A model generated the notes under the pieces. It was not told the origin of the DNA, did not search any database, and saw nothing but the letters and a program-made list of their open reading frames with translations. From assembly GCA_964450355.1 (NCBI GenBank), contig CAYVDH010000001.1:1-64000 (forward strand): a stretch of DNA of 64,000 bases, written 5' to 3'. How positions within the stretch are numbered: the stretch's first letter is position 1; each line of letters starts with the position of its first letter. The stretch is from CAYVDH01 sp964450355. Its GTDB lineage: Bacteria; Bacteroidota; Bacteroidia; NS11-12g; UBA955. Position numbers and translations under genes: made by a program. This document shows positions 26,045 to 35,128 of this stretch, piece after piece.

Positions 26045-26632
26045 TCAATACACTTTGTATTTAGTTCTTTTTACCAATTGTTTTAAAACATGGTCATATT
26101 TAATTTTATTTTTATTTAATTTCACTTTTTTAGGTAATGCCATAGGCAAATAAACAGCATAGAACAACAACCCTGATGTAAAGCTTGCAACATAAGTTGT
26201 TTTATCTTCTCTTGACAAAAAATATCCATCACCGGTTTGAAATGTGCCTATACCTGATATTAGACCTGAACAAAGAACAATTAAACCTCCTTTCAGTCCA
26301 TTTTTATCCCTGTTAATTTTTAAGCTTGTGATATTTTTAAAATAAAACTTTCTAAAAATAACTACATTTAACTTAGCTGTATCTATCTTTTTAGGATTCA
26401 CATTGCACACCACTATACCATTGCTATCAATTTGGTACAAATAAGCTAAATATGGCCTCTGATTGTGTAATATTTTAGCTGTTTTAATGTGAACTTTATA
26501 CACTTTTTTATATTCAAATACATGACAACTTAGTGAGTCATTGTCTTTAGTTACCACTTTAAATGACTGACCTTTCACATTGAACAAACTCAACAACGAC
26601 AACACTAACAACAAAGCCAATGAGTTATTCAT
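26045..26632 (-). CDS. Secreted/membrane protein of unknown function
   Basis: 195 residues with a signal peptide ending NVKGQ (about 22). A beta-rich part of about 90 residues follows, then two hydrophobic Gly-rich segments (GLIVLCSGLISGIG, about 115-128; FTSGLLFYAVYLPMAL, about 151-166), and a basic tail. It resembles the generic Bacteroidota proteins that begin with a short strand domain and end with two hydrophobic helices. No family recognised. The start overlaps the MenE-like gene by 8 bp, so it is the last cistron of that operon. Confidence 0.65.
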   Translation of the reverse strand: MNNSLALLLVLSLLSLFNVKGQSFKVVTKDNDSLSCHVFEYKKVYKVHIKTAKILHNQRPYLAYLYQIDSNGIVVCNVNPKKIDTAKLNVVIFRKFYFKNITSLKINRDKNGLKGGLIVLCSGLISGIGTFQTGDGYFLSREDKTTYVASFTSGLLFYAVYLPMALPKKVKLNKNKIKYDHVLKQLVKRTKYKVY

Positions 26633-27605
26633 TTATTAACTTATTTATTTTTAATCTATCCACCTTTCCACCTTCGTTCATTGGAATTTCATCTATACAA
26701 ATTATTTCTTTTGGCACTATGTATGGGTTTATTTTTTTTAGAAAATACAAATCATCTGTTGTCAAGTTGATTTTTGAATCATGCACAAGCACTATCTTAT
26801 TTCCAAGCACTTCATCTTTCTTACTGCTTATTGCCATGTTTTCTTTTAAATTCATTTCTTTGTAAATCAAACTTTCTATCCATTCGGGATGAAATTTCAA
26901 ACCTCCTGTATTGATTACAAAATCAAGCCTTCCCAACACTTCAAACTCTCTTGAACTTAGGCAATTTACTAAATCAGTTGTAACAAGTTCTTGATTGTAA
27001 AAAGGAACATTTAGTACGGCTTCTCCACTCTCACCTTGTCGGATGCTTACCTCATCAAAACAAGTAAAATATCCATCCTTTTTTATCTCCTTATAGGCAA
27101 TATGAGAATAGGTTTCGGTCATTCCGTAAGTATGAAAAATGCTTACACCATCATATTCTTCACTTTTTAATTCATTCAATAACCTAGGATTAATATCAGC
27201 CCCCCCTATCAACACTTTTTTCAATTTATTAAACCTCAATCTCGATTCCTTTTCATTCAATATATAATGAAGCTGTTGAGGAGTGAATGAACAAACAGTT
27301 GCATTTGTATCTTTCAACAAAGGATTTAAACCAGGCTCTGCAATTTCAATGTCCACTCCCCATACTTTTGCTCTAACTAATTGCATAATCCCTCCTACTT
27401 TATTTAATGGCAAACAACACAAAATTTTATCTGAAGTATTTACTGATAAAAACTTTGCAGTATTCATAGCGCTCCACTTCATCCATTGTTTATGAAGTAT
27501 AATCTCTTTTTGATTTCCAGTGCTTCCCGATGTCTTAATTATCCATTCATGCGAAGCATCATCGTCCCAAAAAACATGAAAAGATTTTATTGCATCATCA
27601 TTCAT
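26625..27605 (-). CDS. menE: AMP-forming acyl-CoA synthetase, o-succinylbenzoate-CoA ligase-like
   Basis: 326 residues, short for the superfamily but close to the reduced MenE of Bacteroidota. The ATP-binding P-loop IKTSGSTGNQKEI (about 23-35), GGADINP, the adenine motif FHTYGMTETYSHIA, GRLDFVINTGGLKFHPEWIE and a C-terminal GGKVDR lysine region are present. MenE converts o-succinylbenzoate to its CoA ester in menaquinone synthesis. No other men gene lies in the window, so the name rests on similarity only. It begins one base after the preceding stop. Confidence 0.75.
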   Translation of the reverse strand: MNDDAIKSFHVFWDDDASHEWIIKTSGSTGNQKEIILHKQWMKWSAMNTAKFLSVNTSDKILCCLPLNKVGGIMQLVRAKVWGVDIEIAEPGLNPLLKDTNATVCSFTPQQLHYILNEKESRLRFNKLKKVLIGGADINPRLLNELKSEEYDGVSIFHTYGMTETYSHIAYKEIKKDGYFTCFDEVSIRQGESGEAVLNVPFYNQELVTTDLVNCLSSREFEVLGRLDFVINTGGLKFHPEWIESLIYKEMNLKENMAISSKKDEVLGNKIVLVHDSKINLTTDDLYFLKKINPYIVPKEIICIDEIPMNEGGKVDRLKINKLINE

Positions 27606-28877
27606 TTATTTAGAGAGAAATACATCTACTTCTTTTAAAAAGGCATCAATTTCTTTTGTGTTATTATAGATGTGAGTAGATACTCTTAAACAATTGATTT
27701 CATTTTCAGCTACAAACCTTGTCACAATATTATTTTCTGTGCATTGGTTATGCAAATCGGACATGGATTTATCTTTTATTTTAAAAGAAATTTGGGCAGC
27801 TTTTGAAATGGCTTCTGTAGGAGTTAACATGTCTATGTTTTTATTTAACTTCATTAAATTTTCTTGAAGATAATTGGACAAATATTTCACTCTTTTTTCA
27901 ATCAACTCTTTGCCAATGTTGTTTTGAAACTCTATGCACTTTTCAATCCCTTTGAACAACGCAGCATTTTGAGTTCCGTAGAAATACCTATGACCATTAT
28001 CTACATAACCTTTTAAAATTGGTGGCTTAGTTAGCATATCCCAACCTGTATCAAACCCGCCACCGCCATAATAAGCTTGCAATTTATTTCTTTTTTCTTC
28101 AGACACAAATAAAAACCCAGTTCCTTTGGGACCTAACATCCATTTATGACAACAGCCTGCATAAAAATCACACCCTATGTCTTTTAAATCTATTTGTAAC
28201 ATCCCTGGAGGATGAGCTCCATCTATCAACGAAAAAATATTTTTATCTTTTGCTAGTTTGCAAATTTCTTTAACCGGTAGCACTTGACCGATAGTGCATG
28301 GAATATGAGGCAAACTAATGACTTTTGTTCTTTTAGTGATGGCTTGTTTCACTATATTCAATGTCTCTTCAGCCGTTTTACCTAAATGAATCACCTTCAA
28401 TTTAATGCCGTGTAATTTGGCCCTATTAAGCCAAGGAGTAGCATGTCCCACATGTTCATGAGTAGAAATTATGACTTCATCTCCCTTTTTTAACTTCAAA
28501 CCCCAACACACCACATTGATTCCTTCGGTAACATTCCTCATCAAACTTATTTCAGAATCTTTACTACCTAAAAATTTGGACAAACTATTAATAGCATAAT
28601 CCTCATAACCACCATATCTACCTTGAGTTTCAATGTTTAACATCTCGTTTTGCACTTCATTTAACACTGGATAAGGCGATGGTCCCATGGTTCCATTATT
28701 TAAATAAATTTTACTGCTTCTAAGAGGAAACAATTTTCTTACTGCGTTCCAATACTCTTCAGTATCTATTGGTTTTTCAGGCAATTCATTTGCCCCAAAA
28801 GAATTAGGCATGGACAGTGAAAAAGCCCCTGTAAGTAATGCTGTTTTTTTTAAAAAATCCCTTCTGTTTGTTGTCAT
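27606..28877 (-). CDS. Tat-exported class V aminotransferase-fold PLP enzyme
   Basis: 423 residues. The N-terminus TNRRDFLKKTALLTGAF is a twin-arginine signal. The body is the aminotransferase class V (isopenicillin-N epimerase/cysteine desulfurase-like) fold with LNNGTMGPSP, EVIISTHEH, IDGAHPPG (PLP-contacting Asp/His) and CCHKWMLGPKGTGFL containing the Schiff-base Lys. Export with the Tat system fits a folded, cofactor-loaded periplasmic enzyme. The substrate cannot be inferred. It is directly abutted by the nucleotidyltransferase upstream and MenE-like gene downstream. Confidence 0.85.
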   Translation of the reverse strand: MTTNRRDFLKKTALLTGAFSLSMPNSFGANELPEKPIDTEEYWNAVRKLFPLRSSKIYLNNGTMGPSPYPVLNEVQNEMLNIETQGRYGGYEDYAINSLSKFLGSKDSEISLMRNVTEGINVVCWGLKLKKGDEVIISTHEHVGHATPWLNRAKLHGIKLKVIHLGKTAEETLNIVKQAITKRTKVISLPHIPCTIGQVLPVKEICKLAKDKNIFSLIDGAHPPGMLQIDLKDIGCDFYAGCCHKWMLGPKGTGFLFVSEEKRNKLQAYYGGGGFDTGWDMLTKPPILKGYVDNGHRYFYGTQNAALFKGIEKCIEFQNNIGKELIEKRVKYLSNYLQENLMKLNKNIDMLTPTEAISKAAQISFKIKDKSMSDLHNQCTENNIVTRFVAENEINCLRVSTHIYNNTKEIDAFLKEVDVFLSK

Positions 28878-29870
28878 TTAATTAAAATTTATTTCGGCAC
28901 TATCACCTAAGTTTAAACTGTGAACTGTCCCTTGCAAACAGGCATCATTTCCAATCAAGGAATTGCTTAATACTGCATTATTAATTTCAGCCATTGGTCC
29001 AATGATGGATTCTTTGATAATGGATGAGTTAATGATGGCATGCTCACCAATGCTGACATTTGGCCCAATAATGCAATTCTTTATTCTACTCCCTTTACCT
29101 ATATGCACTGGTTGAATGATGATGTTTGTTGAAGCAATTTCTTTATCAACAATTATCTCTGGATTTCGTTTTAAAAGCAGTTCATTTGTTTGTAATAATA
29201 TTTCTTTTTTACCACAATCGAACCAAGTCTCAACAGGAAACGAATTAAACACATACCCCATGGAAATCATGCACATCAATGCATCGGTTAAATGAAATTC
29301 ATTTTGAGTTTTGATGTTGTTTTCTATGTTTGATTCTATGCATTTTAACAATTGTTCTGTTTCTTTTACTTTATAAATACCTACCAAAGCTAAATTAGAT
29401 TTTGGAATACTGGGTTTTTCCACCAATTTGGTTATTACATTTTGTTCATTTATTTCAGCTACACCAAACTGCCTTGGATCATCTACTTTTTTAACCCCTA
29501 ATGTGGAGTGAGGCGATTGAATAATCTCTTTCCAATTCACCTCACAAATAGAATCCCCTAGAATTATTAACAATTCGTCATTTATTATTTTATCTTTAGC
29601 TAACCATATCGCATGTCCTGTTCCTTTACCAGATGTTTGAATGACAAATTCAGTGTTAATTTCAGGGTAATTTTGTGTAATGTATTGTTCTATTTTATCG
29701 CCTAAATAACCTATGATAAAAACAATGTCTTTAATTCCTGCATGAACCAACTGATCTACTATATGACCAATAATGGGCTTACCAGCCACAGGGATTAAAG
29801 ACTTGGGCTGAGTGTGAGTATGTGGCCTTAGTCTTGTACCAATACCAGCTACTGGAATTACTGCTTTCAT
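28878..29870 (-). CDS. Sugar-1-phosphate nucleotidyltransferase with left-handed beta-helix
   Basis: 330 residues. The N-terminal nucleotidyltransferase domain has VIPVAGIGTRLRPHT (4-18) and QPKSLIPVAGKP (20-31), plus a catalytic GDSICEV. The C-terminal hexapeptide-repeat helix (about 245-325) has I-x-x-x-x-I steps such as IGKGSRIKNCIIGPNVSIGE. It is the type annotated as glucose-1-phosphate thymidylyltransferase or bifunctional UDP-GlcNAc enzymes. The exact sugar is uncertain. It is first in a four-gene operon starting from a near-leaderless promoter. Confidence 0.85.
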   Translation of the reverse strand: MKAVIPVAGIGTRLRPHTHTQPKSLIPVAGKPIIGHIVDQLVHAGIKDIVFIIGYLGDKIEQYITQNYPEINTEFVIQTSGKGTGHAIWLAKDKIINDELLIILGDSICEVNWKEIIQSPHSTLGVKKVDDPRQFGVAEINEQNVITKLVEKPSIPKSNLALVGIYKVKETEQLLKCIESNIENNIKTQNEFHLTDALMCMISMGYVFNSFPVETWFDCGKKEILLQTNELLLKRNPEIIVDKEIASTNIIIQPVHIGKGSRIKNCIIGPNVSIGEHAIINSSIIKESIIGPMAEINNAVLSNSLIGNDACLQGTVHSLNLGDSAEINFN

Positions 29871-29875
29871 TTATA

Positions 29876-29904
29876 CAAACTTACATAGTTTTTTAATTTA
29901 TCAA
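29876..29904 (-). promoter_or_regulatory. Promoter of the nucleotidyltransferase operon
   Basis: A TTTG box, 18 bp, then TAAGTTTG (29883-29876) only 5 nt from the ATG at 29870. It has both boxes and predicts an almost leaderless transcript. Confidence 0.6.
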
Positions 29905-29991
29905 AAAAAACATTTTACTTATCGTATAAATATTCATGATGGTCGATAAAATAAAAACCAATTACATTTATATTATTCCTTTGATTGATTT

Positions 29992-30900
29992 ATGTCAACA
30001 ACCCCCATTTTAAGCATTGAAAACGTAAGCAAATTTTACACAAACAAAACTGCTTTAAATAAAGTAAGCATGACCGTTCCTAAAGGTGAAATATATGGAT
30101 TGTTAGGTCCAAATGGCGCTGGAAAAACCACTTTGATTCGCATATTAAATCAGATTACACAACCAGACGAGGGTAAAGTGTTGTTTTACAACGAACCTTT
30201 GAGCAATAAACACATCAAATCTATTGGTTATTTGCCCGAAGAAAGAGGTTTATATAAAAAAATTAAAGTTCAAACACAGTTAGAATACTTTGCAAAACTT
30301 AGAGGGTTAAATCAAAAGGAAGCTAAATCCAGGGCTGAATTTTGGCTAAATGAAATGGGATTATTCGATATTAGAAAAAAGAAAATTGAAGAATTAAGCA
30401 AAGGAATGCAACAAAAAATTCAATTCATTGTTGCTGTTATCAATGAACCTGAACTGATTATTTTGGATGAACCTTTTAGTGGATTTGACCCTGTAAACGC
30501 TGAATTATTAACTCAAAAAATTCTTGATTTAAAAAAAAATGGTTCTACCATACTTTATTCTACTCACCGAATGGAAAGTGTTGAAAAACTATGTGATTCC
30601 ATGGCATTAATTCATCAATCAGAAAAAATACTCGATGGAACACTCTCTGAAATCAAAAACAAATTTAAGAAAGACCAATTCTCTCTATGCACAAAAGGAT
30701 ATTACACCCCTAGTAACTCTGAATTTAAAGTGTTAAATCAATCAGTTGATGAAATAGGCAACATCAATTACGAAATCGCTATTGGCAACCGAAACAACAA
30801 TGAATTACTTACTGATGTTTGCCAACAAACTGAAATCATTTCTTTCAATCAATACATTCCAAGCATTAACGAAATCTTTATTCAATTGGTGACAAAATAA
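29992..30900 (+). CDS. ABC transporter ATP-binding protein (ABC-2 exporter)
   Basis: 302 residues. It has Walker A GPNGAGKTT (about 37-45), signature LSKGMQQ, Walker B LIILDEPFSGFDP and the H-loop STHRM. The C-terminal extension (about 215-302) is of the DUF4162 type found in NatA-like ATPases. It is paired with the permease starting 4 bp downstream to form a NatAB-like exporter; the substrate is unknown. Confidence 0.9.
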   Translation: MSTTPILSIENVSKFYTNKTALNKVSMTVPKGEIYGLLGPNGAGKTTLIRILNQITQPDEGKVLFYNEPLSNKHIKSIGYLPEERGLYKKIKVQTQLEYFAKLRGLNQKEAKSRAEFWLNEMGLFDIRKKKIEELSKGMQQKIQFIVAVINEPELIILDEPFSGFDPVNAELLTQKILDLKKNGSTILYSTHRMESVEKLCDSMALIHQSEKILDGTLSEIKNKFKKDQFSLCTKGYYTPSNSEFKVLNQSVDEIGNINYEIAIGNRNNNELLTDVCQQTEIISFNQYIPSINEIFIQLVTK

Positions 30901-30904
30901 CAAG

Positions 30905-32197
30905 ATGAAAAACATTTTACTCATATTAAAACACGAATACATTACTAGGGTTAGTAAAAAATCTTTTATAGTAATGACGTTGATAGGTCCGCTGTTAATT
31001 GCATTGTTTTATGGCACCATTGCCATGATTGCCTATTATCAATTTGACAGCAGCAGTGCGAAACAAACTGCCATATTCGACCCTCATGCATCCATAAGCG
31101 ACTCCATCACTTCCACTAAAACATTTACTTTTTCTCAAACAAATGACTTACAAAAAAGTAAAAAAGAGATTGAAAATGGCAATTTAGATTTTCTGATTAC
31201 TATTGAAAATAAAATTGGCGACAGCATGACCTTGATTGCTAAAAAAAGCATTTCCATTTCTGACAAAAATGATTTAAAAGAGGTGTTAACACAACACCTT
31301 TTTAATCAAAATTTAAAACTAAGGGGGTTAAATTCTAATTTGATTGACAGCATTAAACCACACATTAAAATGAAAGACAATTTAATCAGTGGTGAAGTTA
31401 GCGGAACTGAAATAAAATCAGGGATTGGCTATGTAGCGGCTATGATTATTTACATGTTTATATTCATGTATGGGGTTATGATTATGAGAGGTGTAACTGA
31501 AGAAAAAAACAACCGAATAGTTGAAATCATCATTTCATCGGTTAAACCTTTTGAGCTGATGATGGGTAAAATTTTTGGAATTGCATTAGTTGGTATCACT
31601 CAGTTCATTGCTTGGATGATGCTGACAGGAATATTAACATCCATTATAAGCATTGCATTGGGTGTAGAACTTGGCAATGACATTCAACAACAAATTCCAG
31701 TAAACGATATGAAACCAAGCGCCAATGAAATGGGCATGTTAAAAGACATCATTATCCAATTCAAAAGCATTAATTTTCTTAAAATCACTGTAGGATTTAT
31801 TGTGTTTTTCTTTGGTGGATTTTTATTGTACAGTGCTTTATTTGCAGCTATTGGTAGTGCAGTAGATAGCGAAACCGAAACTCAACAATTCATGTTACCA
31901 GTATCCATGCCTTTGATATTTGGCCTTGTAATAGCTCAAATGGCTGTAATCAAAGATCCAAATGGAACCCTTGCTACCGTGTCTAGCATGATACCTTTTA
32001 CATCTCCTGTCGTGATGATGGTAAGAATTCCATTTGATGTTTCGTGGACAGAAATAATCATATCTGCCATCATTTTGTTTTCTACTTTCGTGCTCGTAGT
32101 ATGGATGGCAGCCAAAGTTTATCGAATTGGAATTTTAAGCTACGGCCAAAAAGCCAGTTATAAACAAATATGGAAATGGTTAATCAATAAAAATTAA
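30905..32197 (+). CDS. ABC-2 type permease (NatB-like)
   Basis: 430 residues. One N-terminal membrane helix (about 18-44) is followed by a large extracytoplasmic domain (about 45-175) and five or six C-terminal helices. MRGVTEEKNNRIVEIIISSVKPFELMMGKI is the conserved cytosolic coupling region of NatB-type permeases. It is the second gene of the exporter operon. Confidence 0.88.
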   Translation: MKNILLILKHEYITRVSKKSFIVMTLIGPLLIALFYGTIAMIAYYQFDSSSAKQTAIFDPHASISDSITSTKTFTFSQTNDLQKSKKEIENGNLDFLITIENKIGDSMTLIAKKSISISDKNDLKEVLTQHLFNQNLKLRGLNSNLIDSIKPHIKMKDNLISGEVSGTEIKSGIGYVAAMIIYMFIFMYGVMIMRGVTEEKNNRIVEIIISSVKPFELMMGKIFGIALVGITQFIAWMMLTGILTSIISIALGVELGNDIQQQIPVNDMKPSANEMGMLKDIIIQFKSINFLKITVGFIVFFFGGFLLYSALFAAIGSAVDSETETQQFMLPVSMPLIFGLVIAQMAVIKDPNGTLATVSSMIPFTSPVVMMVRIPFDVSWTEIIISAIILFSTFVLVVWMAAKVYRIGILSYGQKASYKQIWKWLINKN

Positions 32198-32210
32198 TTT
32201 AATTCGCACA

Positions 32211-32393
32211 ATGAAATACTTATTATTAACCTTAATTACAGCAACTGCATTTTTTTCATGTACAAATTCAGCTAAAGAACAAGAAGAAAAAAAACGCGAC
32301 AGCATAGAAACAGTTGAAGACAAAAAAGTGGATCAGATTCTACAAAATGAAGATTCATTGATGGAAGCCAAACGCAAGGAATTAGGAATATAA
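32211..32393 (+). CDS. Small lipoprotein, 60 residues
   Basis: The signal peptide ends with the lipobox AFFSC (Cys17). The mature peptide is very charged (Lys/Glu/Asp) and predicted helical. No family recognised. It lies 13 bp after the permease and may be an accessory lipoprotein of that exporter. Confidence 0.65.
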   Translation: MKYLLLTLITATAFFSCTNSAKEQEEKKRDSIETVEDKKVDQILQNEDSLMEAKRKELGI

Positions 32394-32418
32394 CTTTCAA
32401 TTTTAAAGGGAAAAGGCA

Positions 32419-32426
32419 TAAATTTG
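32419..32426 (+). promoter_or_regulatory. -7 element for glyS
   Basis: TAAATTTGC, 12 nt before the ATG at 32439. It overlaps the longer TTG-initiated reading frame and so supports the internal ATG. Confidence 0.5.
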
Positions 32427-32438
32427 CCCCTTTCAAAA

Positions 32439-33980
32439 ATGAATCCCGAAGAATTATTTAAAAATGTCATATCTCACACTAAGGAGTATGGTTTTATTTT
32501 CCAATCCAGTGAAATTTACGATGGCTTAAGTGCTGTTTATGATTATGGTCAATTAGGAGTTGAACTAAAGAAAAACCTAAGAGAATATTGGTGGAAAAGC
32601 ATGGTTCAAATGCATCAAAACATTGTTGGAATTGATGCCGCCATATTCATGCACCCTACTACTTGGAAAGCCAGCGGGCATGTGGATGCTTTTAACGACC
32701 CATTGATAGACAACAAAGACAGTAAAAAAAGATACAGAGCCGATGTATTAATAGAAGAGCACATTTCTAAAATTAGAGCAAAAGCAGACAAAGAAGTAGA
32801 AAAAGCTAAAAACAAATTTGGCGAATCTTTTGATGAAAGTTTATACAGGCAAACGAATACACGTGTACTAGAATATTCCCAAAAAGCCAACGACATTGAA
32901 AACCGATTTAAAAACGCTATACAAGACAACAACTTAGATGGAGTAAGACAGATAATAATAGATTGTGAAATTGTTTGCCCTATTTCAGGAACAAAAAACT
33001 GGACAGAGGTAAGACAATTCAATCTCATGTTTTCAACTCAAATGGGTTCTGTAAGTGAAGATTCTAACACCATTTATTTGAGACCAGAAACAGCACAAGG
33101 AATATTTGTCAATTATTTAAATGTTCAAAAATCTGGCAGAATGAAAATCCCTTTCGGTATAGCACAAACAGGGAAAGCATTTAGAAACGAGATTGTAGCG
33201 CGCCAATTCATTTTCAGAATGAGGGAATTTGAACAAATGGAAATGCAGTTTTTTGTCAGACCAGGAACTGAAAACGAATGGTACGAATATTGGAAAAACT
33301 TCCGAATGAAATGGCACTTAAGTCTTGGATTAGGGGAAAATAAATACAAATTTCACGACCATTTAAAATTGGCTCATTATGCCAAAGCTGCTTGCGATAT
33401 AGAATTTGATTTTCCGTTTGGTTTCAAAGAATTAGAAGGCATTCACAGCCGTTCCGACTTTGATTTAAAACAACACGAAGAGTTCAGTGGAAAAAAACTT
33501 CAATACTTCGACCCTGAATTAAACGAAAGTTATGTTCCATATGTAGTAGAAACATCCATAGGACTCGACAGATTATTTTTAGCAACTCTTTCTACTTCAT
33601 TAAAAGAAGAAACCTTAGAAGATGGTAGTACAAGAACAGTTTTACAATTGCCATTTGCTTTAGCTCCATACAAAATAGCTATATTACCATTGGTAAAAAA
33701 AGATGGATTATCGGAGAAGGCAGAAGAAATATACAATGAATTAAAATACGATTTTAACTGTTATTTCGAAGAGAAAGATGCTATTGGTAAACGGTATAGA
33801 AGGCAAGATGCCATGGGAACCCCTTATTGTGTTACCATCGATTACGACACCATGTCGGACAACACGGTTACTGTAAGGCATCGCGACACCATGGCGCAAG
33901 AAAGAATAAACATCAGCCAACTGAAGACATTGTTTTCAGAAAACTTGAGTTTAAATCAATTATTAAGAAAATTAAATTAA
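32439..33980 (+). CDS. glyS: Glycyl-tRNA synthetase, alpha2 (single-chain) type
   Basis: Class II synthetase for tRNA-Gly, about 513 residues. It has GLSAVYDYGQLGVELKKN at the N-terminus, RPETAQGIFVNY (motif 2 approach), FGIAQTGKAFRNEI, REFEQMEMQFFV and the motif-3 segment VETSIGLDR. The anticodon-binding domain covers the last 110 residues. The dimeric homomeric type is usual in Bacteroidota. The start was chosen at the ATG (MNPEELFKNV) because of the upstream promoter. The stop shares TTAA with the convergent gene. Confidence 0.95.
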   Translation: MNPEELFKNVISHTKEYGFIFQSSEIYDGLSAVYDYGQLGVELKKNLREYWWKSMVQMHQNIVGIDAAIFMHPTTWKASGHVDAFNDPLIDNKDSKKRYRADVLIEEHISKIRAKADKEVEKAKNKFGESFDESLYRQTNTRVLEYSQKANDIENRFKNAIQDNNLDGVRQIIIDCEIVCPISGTKNWTEVRQFNLMFSTQMGSVSEDSNTIYLRPETAQGIFVNYLNVQKSGRMKIPFGIAQTGKAFRNEIVARQFIFRMREFEQMEMQFFVRPGTENEWYEYWKNFRMKWHLSLGLGENKYKFHDHLKLAHYAKAACDIEFDFPFGFKELEGIHSRSDFDLKQHEEFSGKKLQYFDPELNESYVPYVVETSIGLDRLFLATLSTSLKEETLEDGSTRTVLQLPFALAPYKIAILPLVKKDGLSEKAEEIYNELKYDFNCYFEEKDAIGKRYRRQDAMGTPYCVTIDYDTMSDNTVTVRHRDTMAQERINISQLKTLFSENLSLNQLLRKLN

Positions 33981-34210
33981 TGCATTTCTAATGAACTAGA
34001 TCTGGATTCTTCATTTAGAATGTTGATAACAGATACAGAAGGATTTTCTTTTATTTCATCCAATTCGTTTAAAGTTTGTAATGAATGATTATAAAAGTTT
34101 CTGAGTTCTTCATTTTCAGAAATTGCTTTTTGAATGGATGGAATCAATTGTTTATCCAATTCACCATACAAATACAATAAGATGTCATTTTGAGTAAAAT
34201 TTTGAGTCAT
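33977..34210 (-). CDS. Small protein downstream of ECF sigma gene, candidate anti-sigma or regulator
   Basis: 77 residues from the ATG at 34210 (MTQNFTQNDILLY). It is mostly helical and acidic, with no cysteine/histidine zinc site and no membrane segment. Position and the ILLYLYGELD N-terminal helix resemble the zinc-finger-less anti-sigma-like domain found after ECF sigma genes, so this is a context-based guess. A terminator hairpin separates it from the sigma gene. Its stop shares TTAA (33977-33980) with glyS. Confidence 0.55.
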   Translation of the reverse strand: MTQNFTQNDILLYLYGELDKQLIPSIQKAISENEELRNFYNHSLQTLNELDEIKENPSVSVINILNEESRSSSLEMH

Positions 34211-34264
34211 AAGCTTTATTTTATAATTAAATAACGTAGATTGATGTTTGATATTGTATAAAAA

Positions 34265-34296
34265 CAAAAAAAGACAGAAAAATCTGTCTTTTTTTT
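34265..34296 (-). terminator. Terminator between ECF sigma gene and the downstream small gene
   Basis: AAAAGACAGA / TCTGTCTTTT stem with an A-rich loop. A-rich and T-rich flanks make it active in both directions in principle. It lies 24 bp after the sigma stop. Confidence 0.75.
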
Positions 34297-34319
34297 ATAA
34301 TTATTTAATTTTCATTGAA

Positions 34320-34904
34320 TTACTTTTGCAGATAAGCTGCCTTTTCTTCAATTAATTTTTTAAGATTGATTAATGCATACCTCATTCTGCCCAGAGCAGT
34401 ATTGATGCTACAATTGGTAATATCAGCAATTTCTTTAAAACTCATATCACCATAATGTCTGAGAATTAACACTTCTTTTTGGTCGTTAGGCAGCAATTTA
34501 ATTAAATCTCTTAGGCCTTTTTTACATTGATTTTGGATGGCATTTTCTAAAGAGTTGTTTTCGGCAAATCTCATGTTTGTGAAAATATCTTCAGATTCCG
34601 TAGATGAAATGGTTGGCATTCTTTTTACTTTACGGAAATAATCCATAGCCAAATTACGAGCAATTCTGATTACCCAAGGTAAAAACTTACCACTTTCCTC
34701 GTATTTACCACCTTTAAGAGTATTTATAACCCTTAGAAATGTTTCTTGGAAAATGTCTTCAGCGATGTAGCGATCGTTTACTACCAAATTAATGGCGGTA
34801 AATACTTTAGTTTTGTAGCGATTAATGAGCATGTCCATGCATGCGTCATTTCCTGAGATGTAGAGTTCTATTAACTCTTCGTCATTTTTGTGATACCTGT
34901 TCAT
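34320..34904 (-). CDS. ECF-type sigma-70 family RNA polymerase sigma factor
   Basis: 194 residues. The sigma2 region has YIAEDIFQETFLRV (about 46-59) and FLPWVIRIARNLAMDYFRK (about 73-91). Sigma4 has LPNDQKEVLILRHYGDMSFKEIADITN (about 137-163) and an HTH with SINTALGRMRYAL. There are no extra C-terminal domains. An unusually strong Shine-Dalgarno (GGAGG, 34912-34916) precedes the ATG by 7 nt. No TAnnTTTG element is properly placed, so another sigma, possibly itself, may drive it. Confidence 0.92.
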   Translation of the reverse strand: MNRYHKNDEELIELYISGNDACMDMLINRYKTKVFTAINLVVNDRYIAEDIFQETFLRVINTLKGGKYEESGKFLPWVIRIARNLAMDYFRKVKRMPTISSTESEDIFTNMRFAENNSLENAIQNQCKKGLRDLIKLLPNDQKEVLILRHYGDMSFKEIADITNCSINTALGRMRYALINLKKLIEEKAAYLQK

Positions 34905-34911
34905 ACTAAAA

Positions 34912-34916
34912 CCTCC
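34912..34916 (-). promoter_or_regulatory. Strong Shine-Dalgarno of the ECF sigma gene
   Basis: GGAGG, 7 nt before ATG 34904. Most other starts in the window have only A-rich leaders or virtually none. Confidence 0.6.
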
Positions 34917-35075
34917 ATTTTTTTTAATTAAAGGCTGATTACCTTTGGTAAAATTTTTAACTATAGGCTAATTGTTTTAGTATGTCTTTATTGTATAGGC
35001 AGGTGTATTTTTAACGAATTTAATTGCAATTTAAACCAAATAAATTTAATTTCCAAATTTATTTTCAAAATAAAT

Positions 35076-35106
35076 AAAAAAGGCCAGTGAAATTCACTGA
35101 CCTTTT
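35076..35106 (-). terminator. Terminator of ppiD
   Basis: The stem AAAAGG(C)CAGTGAA / TTCACTG(A)CCTTTT with one mismatch is followed on the minus strand by a T tract. It lies 22 bp after the ppiD stop. Confidence 0.8.
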
Positions 35107-35128
35107 AAATGTTTTTAATGATTATCTA

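Noticed and set aside
34939..34951. TACCTTTG on the plus strand within TTACCTTTGGTAA upstream of the ECF sigma gene
   Set aside because: It points away from the sigma gene and no plus-strand gene follows. The palindrome is noted but a promoter role is unsupported.
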